This document shows, piece after piece, positions 30,910 through 39,691 of a DNA stretch of 64,000 bases. Origin of the DNA: Bacteriovoracaceae bacterium (GTDB lineage: Bacteria > Bdellovibrionota > Bacteriovoracia > Bacteriovoracales > Bacteriovoracaceae); NCBI GenBank assembly GCA_021737405.1, contig JAIPEG010000002.1, positions 272,828 to 336,827 on the forward strand, in the 5' to 3' direction. Each line of letters opens with the position of its first letter. Position 1 is the first letter of the stretch. The position numbers were made by a program, and so were the translations under genes. The notes beneath the pieces are model-generated. The model did not search any database. It was not told where the DNA came from and was given only the letters and a program-made list of their open reading frames with translations.

Positions 30910-33120
30910 TTGAAAGAAAATAAGAAAATTTTAATAATTAGTTTAGTTTTGTTCTTCTTATGTGGGGGCGGAGCTCTTTTTTATTTTGTAAACTCTCAAA
31001 TTAAGCCTGAAGAGATTAAATTGGCCATAAAGGAAAAGATTGAGAAATCAATTCCTGGTGCAGAAGTAACTCTCGGTGATTTGAGTGTGAATTATGGACC
31101 CTCTATCTTTTTAAGAGTGAAGGGCATGGATGTTCTTTTAAAGAAGGAACTGTCTGTTAGCAGGGACTTTTTTAAGGTAAGTGAAATTGAAGTCAGGCTA
31201 CCTATATGGTCTTTGATTACCGGTGGAGGAAACCTTGACGTTAATCTCGTTAATCCAGAGGTTTTTTTACGAGAGACAAAAGAGAAAAAGGGTAATTGGT
31301 CTCGGGCGTTTGATGGAGCTCCAAAGGAAGAAAAGATATCTCATAAGCAAGCCAAGGCAGTAGAGAAACAGGCAAACGTTATATTGCCTTCTTTTATTGT
31401 AAACTCAACTATTGGTGTGAGATTAAATAATTTACAAGTTTATTATGATATCAAGGGCAAGGAAGGTGTTTGGTCAGTAAGTAAACTCGTGTTAAAAAAC
31501 TTAGGGTTAACTTCTAATGCTGCATTTGAAATTCAATCAAAGTTTAAGAGAGTTAAAAATGATGAGGACTTCTTCAGTTTAGATACTGTGATGGTCGGTT
31601 CAATTGAGTTTGAAAAGTATCTCAAAACGGGACATCTAAATATTGATTCTAGCTTTAAAGTGAAGAATTTAAAATATTCTTATATTAGAGATGCCCTTCC
31701 TACAACGCGTGGAGATTTTTCAATTTCTTTAAATAAGACAGGTCTTTTAAAAGGTAAATTCAATGCTTTTTACAAATCTAGTGAGTTTAAAACCAACTTT
31801 CTAGTTGATGAAAATGGCAATGCGGTTATGGATAATGTCCATGCCAATCTTTCGTTAGGCGATTTTAATGACATTTGGAAGGCCAATGGATATCAAGCTA
31901 ATTTAGCCAACGCAAAGGCCACGTTAAATGGCGAACTTAATTATAAAGAAAATTCTATTATACCCAAAATGAACTTTAGTCTTTCCGGATTAACTTATCC
32001 TTACCAAGGTAATGATCTAATACTCTCTCTCGAGGGGCTTTGGAATGAGGATTTAGTTATAAGTAATGGCCTGGTTCAGGCATTTGGTGGTGAGGCTAAA
32101 TTCAAGTCAGAGGCAACGTTTAAAATAAATTCAAGTGAGCCCCTTGAAAAACGTCTCTCCCATTATTCAGCAGATGTTGATTTTAACAAAATCAAAATAA
32201 CTAAGAGTTTGGTTGATTCTTTAACAAAGAGTGATGTCCCTCCTAATAAAGAGGGAGAAAAAATAATCGCTAAAGCACCTCACTTCTTTCTTCTTCCAAA
32301 AGGTATTTTAAATGTCACGTTAAACTCGGCATCTTTGGAAAACGAAACTATTGAAGGCGGCATTACTCTAAAAACCGATCAAGATAAGATTTCTTTTAAG
32401 AATGGAGTAATATTAAGTAAAGAGGGTAAAATCAAGATTGAAGGCAAAGGAAAAATTTTTGATAACCATATTGAATTAAATCATAATTTAAACTTTAAAA
32501 GCTGGAATTTAGCCTTAACCAATAGTCTTCTTGATAAAAATAAGTTTTATCTAAAAACAGTTGTTGATGGTGATATTTCTGGATCCTATCACTACCCTGG
32601 TGAAGCGACTTATAAAGTCAGCTTAGTATCAGGGAAAGGCTCCTTTTTTAATTTTGATTTAGGACAAGTGCTAGGACCCTTTTATGACTCATTAGATAAT
32701 ACAGTGTGGGCAAAGACGAGAATTTTCACAAAGAAGAAAGTGAGTAATGAATTTGAGGGGCTAAAAGTAAAGGCGACTTTTGGAGTTAGTGAACATCACT
32801 TTAAAGAACTCAAGATAAAAACTTTTGATCATTTATTTGATGTCAGTGGTTTTATCGATCCTGTAAATAAAAAAAGAAAGAGAATGATTGTTTTAGTGAA
32901 GGGTGGCAAAGAGTTGGACTCATTCTTAAAGAAGAAAACAAAGCTAAACGCTTTTCCCATTGGACTATATAGCTATGGTTACAAACTAGAACTTGATGAG
33001 CTTTACCACTTGAAGAAGTTTTCAGAGAAGTTTCGATTTAAAAAAGATAGGGCTATGGCTAAAGAAGAAATATTAAAAGTGCGCGCTAAAATAAAAGGGA
33101 AAGAAAATGAGAAAAGTTGA
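30910..33120 (+). CDS. AsmA-like envelope protein
   Basis: A 736-residue protein with one N-terminal membrane anchor (ILIISLVLFFLCGGGALFYFV) and a long beta-strand-rich periplasmic part. The beginning (AIKEKIEKSIPGAEVTLGDLSVNYGPSIFLRVKGMDV...DFFKVSEIEVRLPIWSLITG) is the chorein-like start of AsmA/TamB proteins, which bridge the periplasm and move phospholipids. The C-terminal part (EGLKVKATFGVSEHHFKELKIKTFDHLFDVSGFIDPVNK) resembles AsmA C-termini. The start is TTG 30910 behind AAGGAAGAA. It overlaps mtnA by 14 bases. Confidence 0.75.
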   Translation: MKENKKILIISLVLFFLCGGGALFYFVNSQIKPEEIKLAIKEKIEKSIPGAEVTLGDLSVNYGPSIFLRVKGMDVLLKKELSVSRDFFKVSEIEVRLPIWSLITGGGNLDVNLVNPEVFLRETKEKKGNWSRAFDGAPKEEKISHKQAKAVEKQANVILPSFIVNSTIGVRLNNLQVYYDIKGKEGVWSVSKLVLKNLGLTSNAAFEIQSKFKRVKNDEDFFSLDTVMVGSIEFEKYLKTGHLNIDSSFKVKNLKYSYIRDALPTTRGDFSISLNKTGLLKGKFNAFYKSSEFKTNFLVDENGNAVMDNVHANLSLGDFNDIWKANGYQANLANAKATLNGELNYKENSIIPKMNFSLSGLTYPYQGNDLILSLEGLWNEDLVISNGLVQAFGGEAKFKSEATFKINSSEPLEKRLSHYSADVDFNKIKITKSLVDSLTKSDVPPNKEGEKIIAKAPHFFLLPKGILNVTLNSASLENETIEGGITLKTDQDKISFKNGVILSKEGKIKIEGKGKIFDNHIELNHNLNFKSWNLALTNSLLDKNKFYLKTVVDGDISGSYHYPGEATYKVSLVSGKGSFFNFDLGQVLGPFYDSLDNTVWAKTRIFTKKKVSNEFEGLKVKATFGVSEHHFKELKIKTFDHLFDVSGFIDPVNKKRKRMIVLVKGGKELDSFLKKKTKLNAFPIGLYSYGYKLELDELYHLKKFSEKFRFKKDRAMAKEEILKVRAKIKGKENEKS

Positions 33121-34153
33121 ACCACTAAGGTGGAATAATGGAGTACTTACTTTAATCGATCAAAGAAAACTTCCCCATCAGGAGATTTTTCATGACTATT
33201 CAAGTGTTGAAGGGGTTCACGCTTCTATTAAAGACATGGTTGTAAGAGGAGCTCCACTTATTGGTTTTACAGCCCTCTTTGGAATGGTGATTGCTGCTAA
33301 AAATAATGCAAATGATTTAACTGGTCTTAAAGAAGCTGGTGAATACTTAAAAACAGCAAGACCAACTGCTGTTAATTTAGCCTATGAGGTTGATCGCGCC
33401 CTAGGCATCTGTGAAAGTGAGATTACAGAGGGGAGACGTGATTCTCTATATCAAACATTAGAAAAGTTTTCATTAGATCAAATGGAAAAGCTTTATAGAG
33501 ATAATTTGGCCATGGCCAAAATTGCTTTTAGAGAATTAACAGAGAAGTATGGCGATAAAAAACTTAATCTAATGACTTTATGTAACACGGGCTTTCTTGC
33601 TTGTGGTCCTATGGGAACGGCACTCGGTGTGATTGAGTACGCTTTTGAACAAGGAAGAGTAAATCATGTCTATGCCTCTGAGACTCGTCCTTATCTTCAG
33701 GGAGGTCGATTAACGGCTTATGAGCTCACTACTTCTGGCATTCCACATTCGGTAACAGTTGAGGGCGCTTTTTCTTATCTTATGAAGAAGGGTTTGATCG
33801 ATGCCATTTTTATTGGTGCAGATCGTATTGTTGAAAATGGAGATACAGCAAATAAGGTCGGTAGCTCTACACTTGCGATTGTGGCCAAGCACTATGGAAT
33901 TCCATTTTATACGGTAGCACCAACAAGTACTTTTGATTTATCTTCTAAAACTGGTGAAGAAATTGAAATCGAGCTTAGGCCAGAAGAAGAGGTTCTTGAG
34001 GCCATGGGAGAGAGGATTTGTCCCAAAGAATCTCGTGCTCTTAATCCAAGCTTTGATGTAACTGACCATCAGCATTTAACGGGCATTATTTGTGAGAATG
34101 GAATTATTAAAGACATTACTCCTGAAAATGTTGTCAAAACAGTAAGAGGCTAA
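33107..34153 (+). CDS. mtnA: Methylthioribose-1-phosphate isomerase
   Basis: Methionine-salvage enzyme turning MTR-1-P into MTRu-1-P; it is related to eIF2B and ribose-1,5-bisphosphate isomerases. The 348-residue protein carries the phosphate-binding VRGAPLIG (about 44-51), the catalytic-Cys region TLCNTG, ETRPYLQGGRLTAYEL and the catalytic-Asp region IFIGADRIVENGDTANKVG. The other salvage genes are not in the window, so it may act with genes elsewhere. It starts 14 bases before the AsmA-like stop. Confidence 0.93.
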   Translation: MRKVEPLRWNNGVLTLIDQRKLPHQEIFHDYSSVEGVHASIKDMVVRGAPLIGFTALFGMVIAAKNNANDLTGLKEAGEYLKTARPTAVNLAYEVDRALGICESEITEGRRDSLYQTLEKFSLDQMEKLYRDNLAMAKIAFRELTEKYGDKKLNLMTLCNTGFLACGPMGTALGVIEYAFEQGRVNHVYASETRPYLQGGRLTAYELTTSGIPHSVTVEGAFSYLMKKGLIDAIFIGADRIVENGDTANKVGSSTLAIVAKHYGIPFYTVAPTSTFDLSSKTGEEIEIELRPEEEVLEAMGERICPKESRALNPSFDVTDHQHLTGIICENGIIKDITPENVVKTVRG

Positions 34154-34154
34154 G

Positions 34155-35069
34155 TTGAAACGAGCTTCGATCGATATTGGGTCTAATACCGTATTATTAT
34201 TGGCGGCAGAGATTAAAGAAAATGAAATCTTTCGTGAACTTGCGAATGAAAGTCGTGTTACGAGTCTTGGTAAAGATTTAGATACTAAAAAGGTCTTTAT
34301 TAAAAGTTCTATGAAAGACACTTTTCAAGCGCTAAGAGAATACGAAGTAATTCTAAAGAATTTAGATATTTCTCCTGATCAAGTTATTGTAACGGCAACA
34401 GAAGCTGCGCGTGTTGCCACGAACTCAAGTGAGTTTTTTAAAGAGATTAAAGAAGAACTTGGTTTTCGTGTTCAGATTATTGATGGAATCGGTGAGGCTT
34501 ACTACACCTCTCTTGGTGTGGTGTCTGGAACCAAGTTAGTGGAGCCTAATGTTACTATTATGGATATTGGTGGAGCCTCAACTGAATTAATAAGTGTTCA
34601 GATTAAACCCTTTAAAATTTTATCATCTGTGAGCTTACCTCTTGGAAGTGTACGTTGCTCGGATTGGTTAAAAGCAAAAATATTTGATGAAAAGATAAAA
34701 GAAATCTTTGAGATATTTGACGTCTCCTCCTATCGCACCGATCATTTAATGTGTGTGGCCGGTTCGATGACCTCTTTAGGAAGTATGATAAAGGGACTAA
34801 AGAAATTCGACTCAAACGAAGTGAATGGTACCAAAATATTATTTTCAGACTTTTTAAAATTTACTGAAAAAATTAAGAAAAGATCTCCCGTGGAATTACT
34901 TCTTAAGTTTCCCTTTCTAGGGAAAAGGTCGAAGAGTATCGTTGGTGGGGCTTACTTGGGCGAGGCCATGGGCAAGATTTTATGTGTGAAGACATTTGAA
35001 ATTTCCACATTGGGCCTTCGTTACGGTACACTAAAAGCTGGAGGAATTGATGAGCGCTTCTGCAAGTAA
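34155..35069 (+). CDS. Ppx/GppA-family phosphatase
   Basis: Actin-fold phosphatase acting on polyphosphate or pppGpp. The 304-residue protein equals the catalytic part only; the C-terminal HD-like domain of long Ppx/GppA is absent. Motifs: phosphate-1 loop IDIGSNTVLLL (5-15), VTATEAAR, IDGIGEAYYTSLGV, phosphate-2 IMDIGGASTEL and VAGSMTSLGSM. The start is TTG 34155, one base after the mtnA stop, without an ATG option. The substrate cannot be assigned from sequence. It overlaps the cyclic-nucleotide-binding gene by 20 bases. Confidence 0.87.
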   Translation: MKRASIDIGSNTVLLLAAEIKENEIFRELANESRVTSLGKDLDTKKVFIKSSMKDTFQALREYEVILKNLDISPDQVIVTATEAARVATNSSEFFKEIKEELGFRVQIIDGIGEAYYTSLGVVSGTKLVEPNVTIMDIGGASTELISVQIKPFKILSSVSLPLGSVRCSDWLKAKIFDEKIKEIFEIFDVSSYRTDHLMCVAGSMTSLGSMIKGLKKFDSNEVNGTKILFSDFLKFTEKIKKRSPVELLLKFPFLGKRSKSIVGGAYLGEAMGKILCVKTFEISTLGLRYGTLKAGGIDERFCK

Positions 35070-35526
35070 TTTTGATAAGCCAATGAATTTTAAAAAAGGT
35101 CAGGTTATCTTCGCTGAAGGTGAGGCCTCAAGCTTTCTCTATATTGTTATTTCTGGAGAAGTGAGAATCTTTAAAGAACAAAACTCTAAACTCATGCCCA
35201 TCTCTGTTGTTGGACCTAAAGATTTTATCGGAGAGCTAAGTATGTTCAATGATGAGCCAAGAAGTGCCACGGCCATAGCGACTAAAGAAACAACACTAAT
35301 GATTATTAAAAAGACCGATATTAGAAAGGTTCTGCGCTCATGCCCTGAGTGGGTAAGTGATATCATGATTACGATTAGTGATCGTCTTAGAAGTACCGTT
35401 GAGGTGCTTAGAGAGCATCGTATTGTAGATGATCTCCATCCCGAAGAAGTACAGCCTTTATCTGGCCAAGAGATAAAAGCTTTTCAGTCAAGTGTTAGTG
35501 ATTATAGATCTCGAAGAGGGTTATAA
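35050..35526 (+). CDS. Cyclic-nucleotide-binding domain protein
   Basis: A 158-residue single-domain protein with the cNMP-binding beta-roll: KKGQVIFAEGEASSFLYIVISGEVRIF (14-40), IGELSMFNDEPRSATAIA (the phosphate-binding cassette with E and R) and the following helices (DIRKVLRSCPEWVSDIMITISDRLR). No DNA-binding helix-turn-helix follows, only a short tail, so it is not a Crp-type regulator. It may act as a sensor that binds partners. Cyclic nucleotides, including cGAMP in this lineage, are known predation signals, but the ligand here is unknown. ATG 35050 is preferred to TTG 35047. Confidence 0.85.
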   Translation: MSASASNFDKPMNFKKGQVIFAEGEASSFLYIVISGEVRIFKEQNSKLMPISVVGPKDFIGELSMFNDEPRSATAIATKETTLMIIKKTDIRKVLRSCPEWVSDIMITISDRLRSTVEVLREHRIVDDLHPEEVQPLSGQEIKAFQSSVSDYRSRRGL

Positions 35527-35946
35527 CGAAATTACTTTTTTCTTTGAGAGGGCCGACATTACCGCTTTGATTCGTGCACATGCTCTTTCTACATCGCGAG
35601 ATTCATTAGTAAGTCGGGTATTCATTACTTTAAAGGCTTCCTCTGCATAATTTCTTTCGCAAAGAGAAAGGAGCTTTCTTTGTGACTGAATATTTAAGGT
35701 CTTAAGGGCAACACCTAAGACAGGTGCCTTTACATAAGTGAGAATTCTCTCGATTGTATGATCTGGAAGCTCCACCATGGATTTAAATGAGATTGATGTT
35801 TCCATGATTTCATCAGCAAGCTGAGGATTTCTTGGGCGAATTTGCTTAAGCAGTCTTTCTCGCTCTTCCTGAGTTAAATACTGAAACATTTCTAAAATTT
35901 GTGCTCTACCGTTAATAAAAACATTTCCAGTGTTATCGTTTTCCAT
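35521..35946 (-). CDS. Stand-alone FliG C-terminal-like protein
   Basis: A 141-residue protein aligning by eye with the middle and C-terminal part of flagellar switch protein FliG: ILEMFQYLTQEERERLLKQIRPRNPQLADEI, then SFKSMVELPDHTIERIL, then VKAPVLGVALKTLNIQSQRKLL and RDVERACARIKAVM. The FliG counterparts are the DRSxExKILxxLExENPELAxEI and FEDIVxLDDRxIQxVLREV blocks. The acidic/basic torque-helix pattern is not kept and the N-terminal FliF-binding domain is missing. It may be an adaptor derived from FliG. It lies head-to-tail with the coiled-coil gene and converges on the cNMP-binding gene (6-base overlap). Confidence 0.65.
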   Translation of the reverse strand: MENDNTGNVFINGRAQILEMFQYLTQEERERLLKQIRPRNPQLADEIMETSISFKSMVELPDHTIERILTYVKAPVLGVALKTLNIQSQRKLLSLCERNYAEEAFKVMNTRLTNESRDVERACARIKAVMSALSKKKVISL

Positions 35947-35969
35947 TATTTTCCTTTACTCCTACTTGA

Positions 35970-36392
35970 TTACGCCGTTTCAAATTTTGCTTTTTGTTTG
36001 ATGAACTTCTCACGAGCATTCTCTAGGGTATCGCGATGGCTCTCTTTCATGTTTTGTAATTCGTTTTGTTGTGATTCACTAACCTCTGCAATTTGTTGTG
36101 AGTGGGTCGTTTTTAAATTGCTAAGTTCTTCGGAGAGTCTTTTGTTTTCTCCTTGAAGTCTCATTTCATGGCGACTTCTAACGAGATTAAGTTTCTGTTC
36201 AAGCTCTGCCTCAAGGCCCGTTAACTTGGTTTCATATTCGGAACGCATACGACCAAGCATGTTTTCGTAGCGCTTTACTTCTGTTTCATAGACTTTATTA
36301 TTTTCGGACCGAAGCTTCTTTAGCTCAAAGTTATAGCGCTTCTCTTCAGACGCTTTGAACCTTTGAGACTTTAAGTGGGAGATGTCCGTCAT
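35970..36392 (-). CDS. Coiled-coil protein, unknown function
   Basis: A 140-residue protein, almost all charged heptads (KKLRSENNKVYETEVKRYEN, YETKLTGLEAELEQKLNLVR, ENKRLSEELSNLKTTHSQQ). It has no signal peptide or membrane span and very few hydrophobic residues outside heptad positions. It probably forms a rod or filament-like scaffold. It is 23 bases upstream of the FliG-like gene on the same strand, so a joint structural role is plausible but unproven. Confidence 0.65.
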   Translation of the reverse strand: MTDISHLKSQRFKASEEKRYNFELKKLRSENNKVYETEVKRYENMLGRMRSEYETKLTGLEAELEQKLNLVRSRHEMRLQGENKRLSEELSNLKTTHSQQIAEVSESQQNELQNMKESHRDTLENAREKFIKQKAKFETA

Positions 36393-36411
36393 GGGAGCTT
36401 CCTTAATTCCT

Positions 36412-36440
36412 TTGTAAATGCCATCCTGGCATCCTATATT
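36412..36440 (+). promoter_or_regulatory. Thiolase promoter with a palindromic operator in its spacer
   Basis: TTGTAA (36412-36417), a 17-base spacer and TATATT (36435-36440). The spacer contains the inverted repeat ATGCCA-TCC-TGGCAT (36418-36432), placed where a repressor would block RNA polymerase. Thiolase genes are often repressed by TetR- or GntR-family fatty-acid regulators; which one acts here is unknown. Confidence 0.6.
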
Positions 36441-36482
36441 TAGAGTATCTAATAGGTTGGCTTTACTTCAAGGAGGCAAAAA

Positions 36483-37673
36483 ATGACGCTTAATGATATG
36501 CTAAGTACCCGAAATGTTTATTTGGTTGAGGGAAAAAGAACTCCTTTTGGAAAGTTTGGTGGATCTTTGAAGGACGTTTCTCCTGTAGATTTAGCCGCTC
36601 ACGCAACAAAAGCTGTTTTTTCAAGCACAGGAATTTCCGGAAAAGATGTTGACCATTTCATTTTGGGCTCAGTTGTTCCAACCACAACTGACACTTTATA
36701 TGGTGGACGTCATCTGGCTTTAAAATGTGATGCTAGAGAATCAACTCCAGGTTATTGCCTTAATAGATTATGTGGTTCTGGTGCTCAAGTTATTCTGGAT
36801 GCAGTAAGGCTCATTCTTTTGGGGGAGGCCAATTCGGTAATCGCTGCGGGAACTGAAAATATGTCAAATGTTCCCCATTTAATATATGGAAGTCGCTTTG
36901 GAACTAAGTACGGTCCTCTTAAAACAGTGGATATGCTCATGGATTCTTTGACAGATAAAAATGCCGGCTGTGCTATGGGTATTACAGCAGAAAATCTTGC
37001 TGTTAAATACAATATTTCAAGAGATCAGGCTGAAGAGTTTTCTGTAAGTTCTCATCATAAAGTAGCGAAGGCCTACGAAGCAGGACTTTTTAAAGGTGAG
37101 ATTGCTCCCTTTGAAACCAAGCGAGGTGCAATTGAAACTGATGAGCATTTCAGGGCCGATGTAAATATCCAGGATATGGCAAAGCTGCGTGCTTCTTTTA
37201 AAGAGGGCGGAGTTGTCACTCCGGCCACAGCTTCTGGAATAGTTGATGGAGCCAGTTCAACTCTAATCGCTGGAGAAGAATTTTGCCAAAAGAATAATTT
37301 AAAACCACTCGCTAGAATCATAGACGGAACAGTTGTAGGTGTAGACCCCACGATTATGGGAATTGGTCCAGTTCCAGCGATTCAAACTCTTTTAAAGCGA
37401 AATAATTTAAAGATAGAAGATATTGATTTATTTGAAATCAATGAAGCGTTTGCGAGTCAGGTATTAAGTTGTCAAAAAGAGCTTGGATTGGATTCTGAAA
37501 AGTTAAATATTTGGGGCGGCGCAATTGCCCTTGGCCACCCCTTGGCGGCCTCAGGAAATCGCATTACTCTTACATTAGCACGTCAACTTAAAGAGAAAGG
37601 CTTAAAGCGCGGTATCGCTTCTGCTTGTATTGGTGGCGGTCAAGGAATCGCTATTCTTATTGAAAGTGTTTAG
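36483..37673 (+). CDS. Thiolase (acetyl-CoA C-acyltransferase)
   Basis: Condenses or cleaves acyl-CoA in beta-oxidation or acetoacetyl-CoA formation. The 396-residue protein has the catalytic nucleophile C97 in NRLCGSGAQ, the motif [10 protein letters not shown], the catalytic His in [16 protein letters not shown] and the second Cys in ACIGGGQG, so it is complete. Start ATG 36483 has GGAGG six bases ahead; an internal ATG at 36498 is less likely. No other beta-oxidation genes adjoin, so chain-length preference is open. Confidence 0.92.
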   Translation: MTLNDMLSTRNVYLVEGKRTPFGKFGGSLKDVSPVDLAAHATKAVFSSTGISGKDVDHFILGSVVPTTTDTLYGGRHLALKCDARESTPGYCLNRLCGSGAQVILDAVRLILLGEANSVIAAGTENMSNVPHLIYGSRFGTKYGPLKTVDMLMDSLTDKNAGCAMGITAENLAVKYNISRDQAEEFSVSSHHKVAKAYEAGLFKGEIAPFETKRGAIETDEHFRADVNIQDMAKLRASFKEGGVVTPATASGIVDGASSTLIAGEEFCQKNNLKPLARIIDGTVVGVDPTIMGIGPVPAIQTLLKRNNLKIEDIDLFEINEAFASQVLSCQKELGLDSEKLNIWGGAIALGHPLAASGNRITLTLARQLKEKGLKRGIASACIGGGQGIAILIESV

Positions 37674-37689
37674 TTAAGGAAAAACGTCA

Positions 37690-38997
37690 TTGAGTGATCG
37701 GATAATTTATACAGAAGAGAACTTGAGGCACTTTGAAAAGTGGCTAGGGCTTAATTATGATGCACTTACATGGCAAGGGCGTTATGAAGCAGAATTTTTA
37801 ACATTCTGGCAGGCCTTCTTCGTTGCTGGTCAATCTTTAGAGCAAATGGTCGAGCGCTATAGATATGCGCTTCTATACGCACAGATTGGTCCGCTACACT
37901 CTTGGTTTACTTGGCTTAGGGACTGCTTCATTTGTTACACCTACATGACGAAAAATATTTCAATCATTGATCTAAGTAGAGTTGTAAACATACCTTACGA
38001 CTCTCTTGGAATCATTTTGAGAGAGTATTTCTTGGAGCAGTATCCCCACTTTGAAGAGCAGCTCTCCGAACGTTTTCAATTGGCGAATCGAATAAGTCCA
38101 AACTTAGATTTAACATTTAAAGAGTTAAAAGAAGAATTAGGTCTAAAAGAAGCAGATGACTCTGAAAATAATGAGTCAGTGTTAAGTAGTATGGAGGTAA
38201 CTCTTTACCCTGAGTGGCAAACACTTAATAAAAAAATGCAGCAAGACTTATTCCATCCAAATTTCGACTTCTCTAGAATTAAGACGAATCTTTCGTTTAC
38301 GAGACAATTAAAAGTATTTCGGGAGATTTTAATTTTTCTTCTTATAGGAATTGGTCTCGTTTTCGCCATTCAAAAAATTAATAAGAAGTGGGAAAAAACA
38401 ATTTTAGAACAAATTAGTATCTATGAGCCCCAACTCAAGTGGCTTGATACAAGTTTGACCTTCAAGCAAAATGATGAAAATGGTAGAAAAGACTTCGAGC
38501 TTGGTGAAAGAGAAATTGATGAAGTTGAAACAAAAGAAAGTCAGTTCGACTCTCTTGGGTTTTCAGACGACATTAGATACGAAGAAGAATCTGATGTGGT
38601 TCTTACCAGTTGGGATGCTCTTCCTAAAGACTTTGACGTCGTTGATCTTGAGCAGTCGGGTTACGAAGAATTAAAGAAGAGAGGCTATCGAGATAGTCGC
38701 TACGGAAACACAAAGGTTTACCGGGTGCTCATGCGCTCAGTTGATACAAAAACATCTAAAGAGCGTTTAAATTTTTTACTTGAAAAATACCAAGTCACTC
38801 GTGTTGATAATGTTAAGCCCGGAAAGCAGGTTCCAGGCGGCGTTTATTACAATCTATATGTCCCGAGGGAATATCTAAAAGAGTTTATGGCCCAGGTCAT
38901 GGATTTTGATGATGCTGTCCTTTATGAATCACGAACTCAAACGGGTCGAAATCCTGCTGGTAAAAATAAAGTCTTTATCTGGATCAAAAATATCTAA
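37690..38997 (+). CDS. Single-span membrane protein of unknown function
   Basis: A 435-residue protein starting with TTG 37690 (SD AAGGAAAAA) 16 bases after the thiolase. The N-terminal 200 residues are helical and soluble, with aromatic-rich blocks (YEAEFLTFWQAFFVAGQSLEQMVERYRYALLYAQIGPLHSW is part of it) and a possible helix-turn-helix region (SIIDLSRVVNIPYDSLGIILREYF). One membrane span follows at about 213-231 (ILIFLLIGIGLVFAI). The C-terminal domain ends with a compact fold (VYRVLMRSVDTKTSKERLNFLLEKY...VPGGVYYNLYVP). A cytoplasmic DNA-binding-like half and a periplasmic sensory half would suit a transmembrane regulator; this is only an inference. Confidence 0.65.
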   Translation: MSDRIIYTEENLRHFEKWLGLNYDALTWQGRYEAEFLTFWQAFFVAGQSLEQMVERYRYALLYAQIGPLHSWFTWLRDCFICYTYMTKNISIIDLSRVVNIPYDSLGIILREYFLEQYPHFEEQLSERFQLANRISPNLDLTFKELKEELGLKEADDSENNESVLSSMEVTLYPEWQTLNKKMQQDLFHPNFDFSRIKTNLSFTRQLKVFREILIFLLIGIGLVFAIQKINKKWEKTILEQISIYEPQLKWLDTSLTFKQNDENGRKDFELGEREIDEVETKESQFDSLGFSDDIRYEEESDVVLTSWDALPKDFDVVDLEQSGYEELKKRGYRDSRYGNTKVYRVLMRSVDTKTSKERLNFLLEKYQVTRVDNVKPGKQVPGGVYYNLYVPREYLKEFMAQVMDFDDAVLYESRTQTGRNPAGKNKVFIWIKNI

Positions 38998-39000
38998 GAA

Positions 39001-39546
39001 TTACATCTGTCCGTCAGGGATCTCAAAAAGAGTTTTAACTTTTCTAAGCGCAACATGAGTTACTTTTAAATAGTACCACTGTCTAAAGAAACCGATGAAC
39101 ATCGCGGCCATAAACCCATAGACAACGCCGGAGTGAACAACCTTAGGAACGAGATTTGTGTCATGAGCTCCGCCTAATAAGAAGGCTATGGAGCCGAGGA
39201 TTAGCATCAGCATGGTCCAAGGAATAGTTTGTCGTTTGCAGCGTTCTGAGTCTTGAGCAAACTTAAGGGTTTTCTTTCTGTAGGGTTCAAGGTCTTTTGG
39301 TGGGTCATCAAATAACTCACCGAGGTTAGTTTCACTTTGAAGAACGGAGTAAACGTTATTCATAAGTCTTGCGACACCAATAAAGTAAAACATCACAAAT
39401 GCTTGGGCAAAAATAGTATAAATAAAGCTCACGATGGCCAACTGTATATGGCTGTAACCAATGGACCACCAACCAAGGGCAACTCCGGTTGTGAGACAAA
39501 TTCCAGTAACCATGAGAAGAATGAGAGATCTCAGCAAATAAGCCAT
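39001..39546 (-). CDS. Four-span integral membrane protein, unknown
   Basis: A 181-residue protein with four hydrophobic segments (about 5-25, 35-60, 110-128 and 140-158), a cytoplasmic loop rich in acidic and Pro residues (GELFDDPPKDLEPYRKK) and a short charged C-terminus. No cofactor ligands or known motifs are evident. It converges on the unknown membrane protein gene with three bases between stops. It is divergent from the respiratory bc cluster. Confidence 0.65.
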   Translation of the reverse strand: MAYLLRSLILLMVTGICLTTGVALGWWSIGYSHIQLAIVSFIYTIFAQAFVMFYFIGVARLMNNVYSVLQSETNLGELFDDPPKDLEPYRKKTLKFAQDSERCKRQTIPWTMLMLILGSIAFLLGGAHDTNLVPKVVHSGVVYGFMAAMFIGFFRQWYYLKVTHVALRKVKTLFEIPDGQM

Positions 39547-39629
39547 GCAAGGAATTCCTATTTAATTGTCAATATTTCGAGGTTTTGCTAAACCTTTGCC
39601 AAATTAAAGGCACATTACTTTATGGTAGT

Positions 39630-39643
39630 CTCTTTTAAAAGAG
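39630..39643 (+). promoter_or_regulatory. 14-bp perfect palindrome upstream of the bc-complex cluster
   Basis: CTCTTTTAAAAGAG is self-complementary over 14 bases and lies between the divergent membrane-protein gene and the HEAT-repeat gene. It could be an operator. No convincing -10/-35 pair was found next to it, so it may also be chance in A+T-rich DNA. Confidence 0.35.
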
Positions 39644-39665
39644 CCTTATGAGTTAAGCGATTTTT

Positions 39666-39682
39666 CTTGGGGCAACCCCAAG
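39666..39682 (+). promoter_or_regulatory. Hairpin touching the ribosome-binding site of the HEAT-repeat gene
   Basis: CTTGGGG (39666-39672) pairs with CCCCAAG (39676-39682) around CAA. The last G of the stem begins the Shine-Dalgarno GGTGGA of ATG 39692. There is no T-tract after it. The stem could limit ribosome access. Confidence 0.5.
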
Positions 39683-39691
39683 GTGGAAAAT

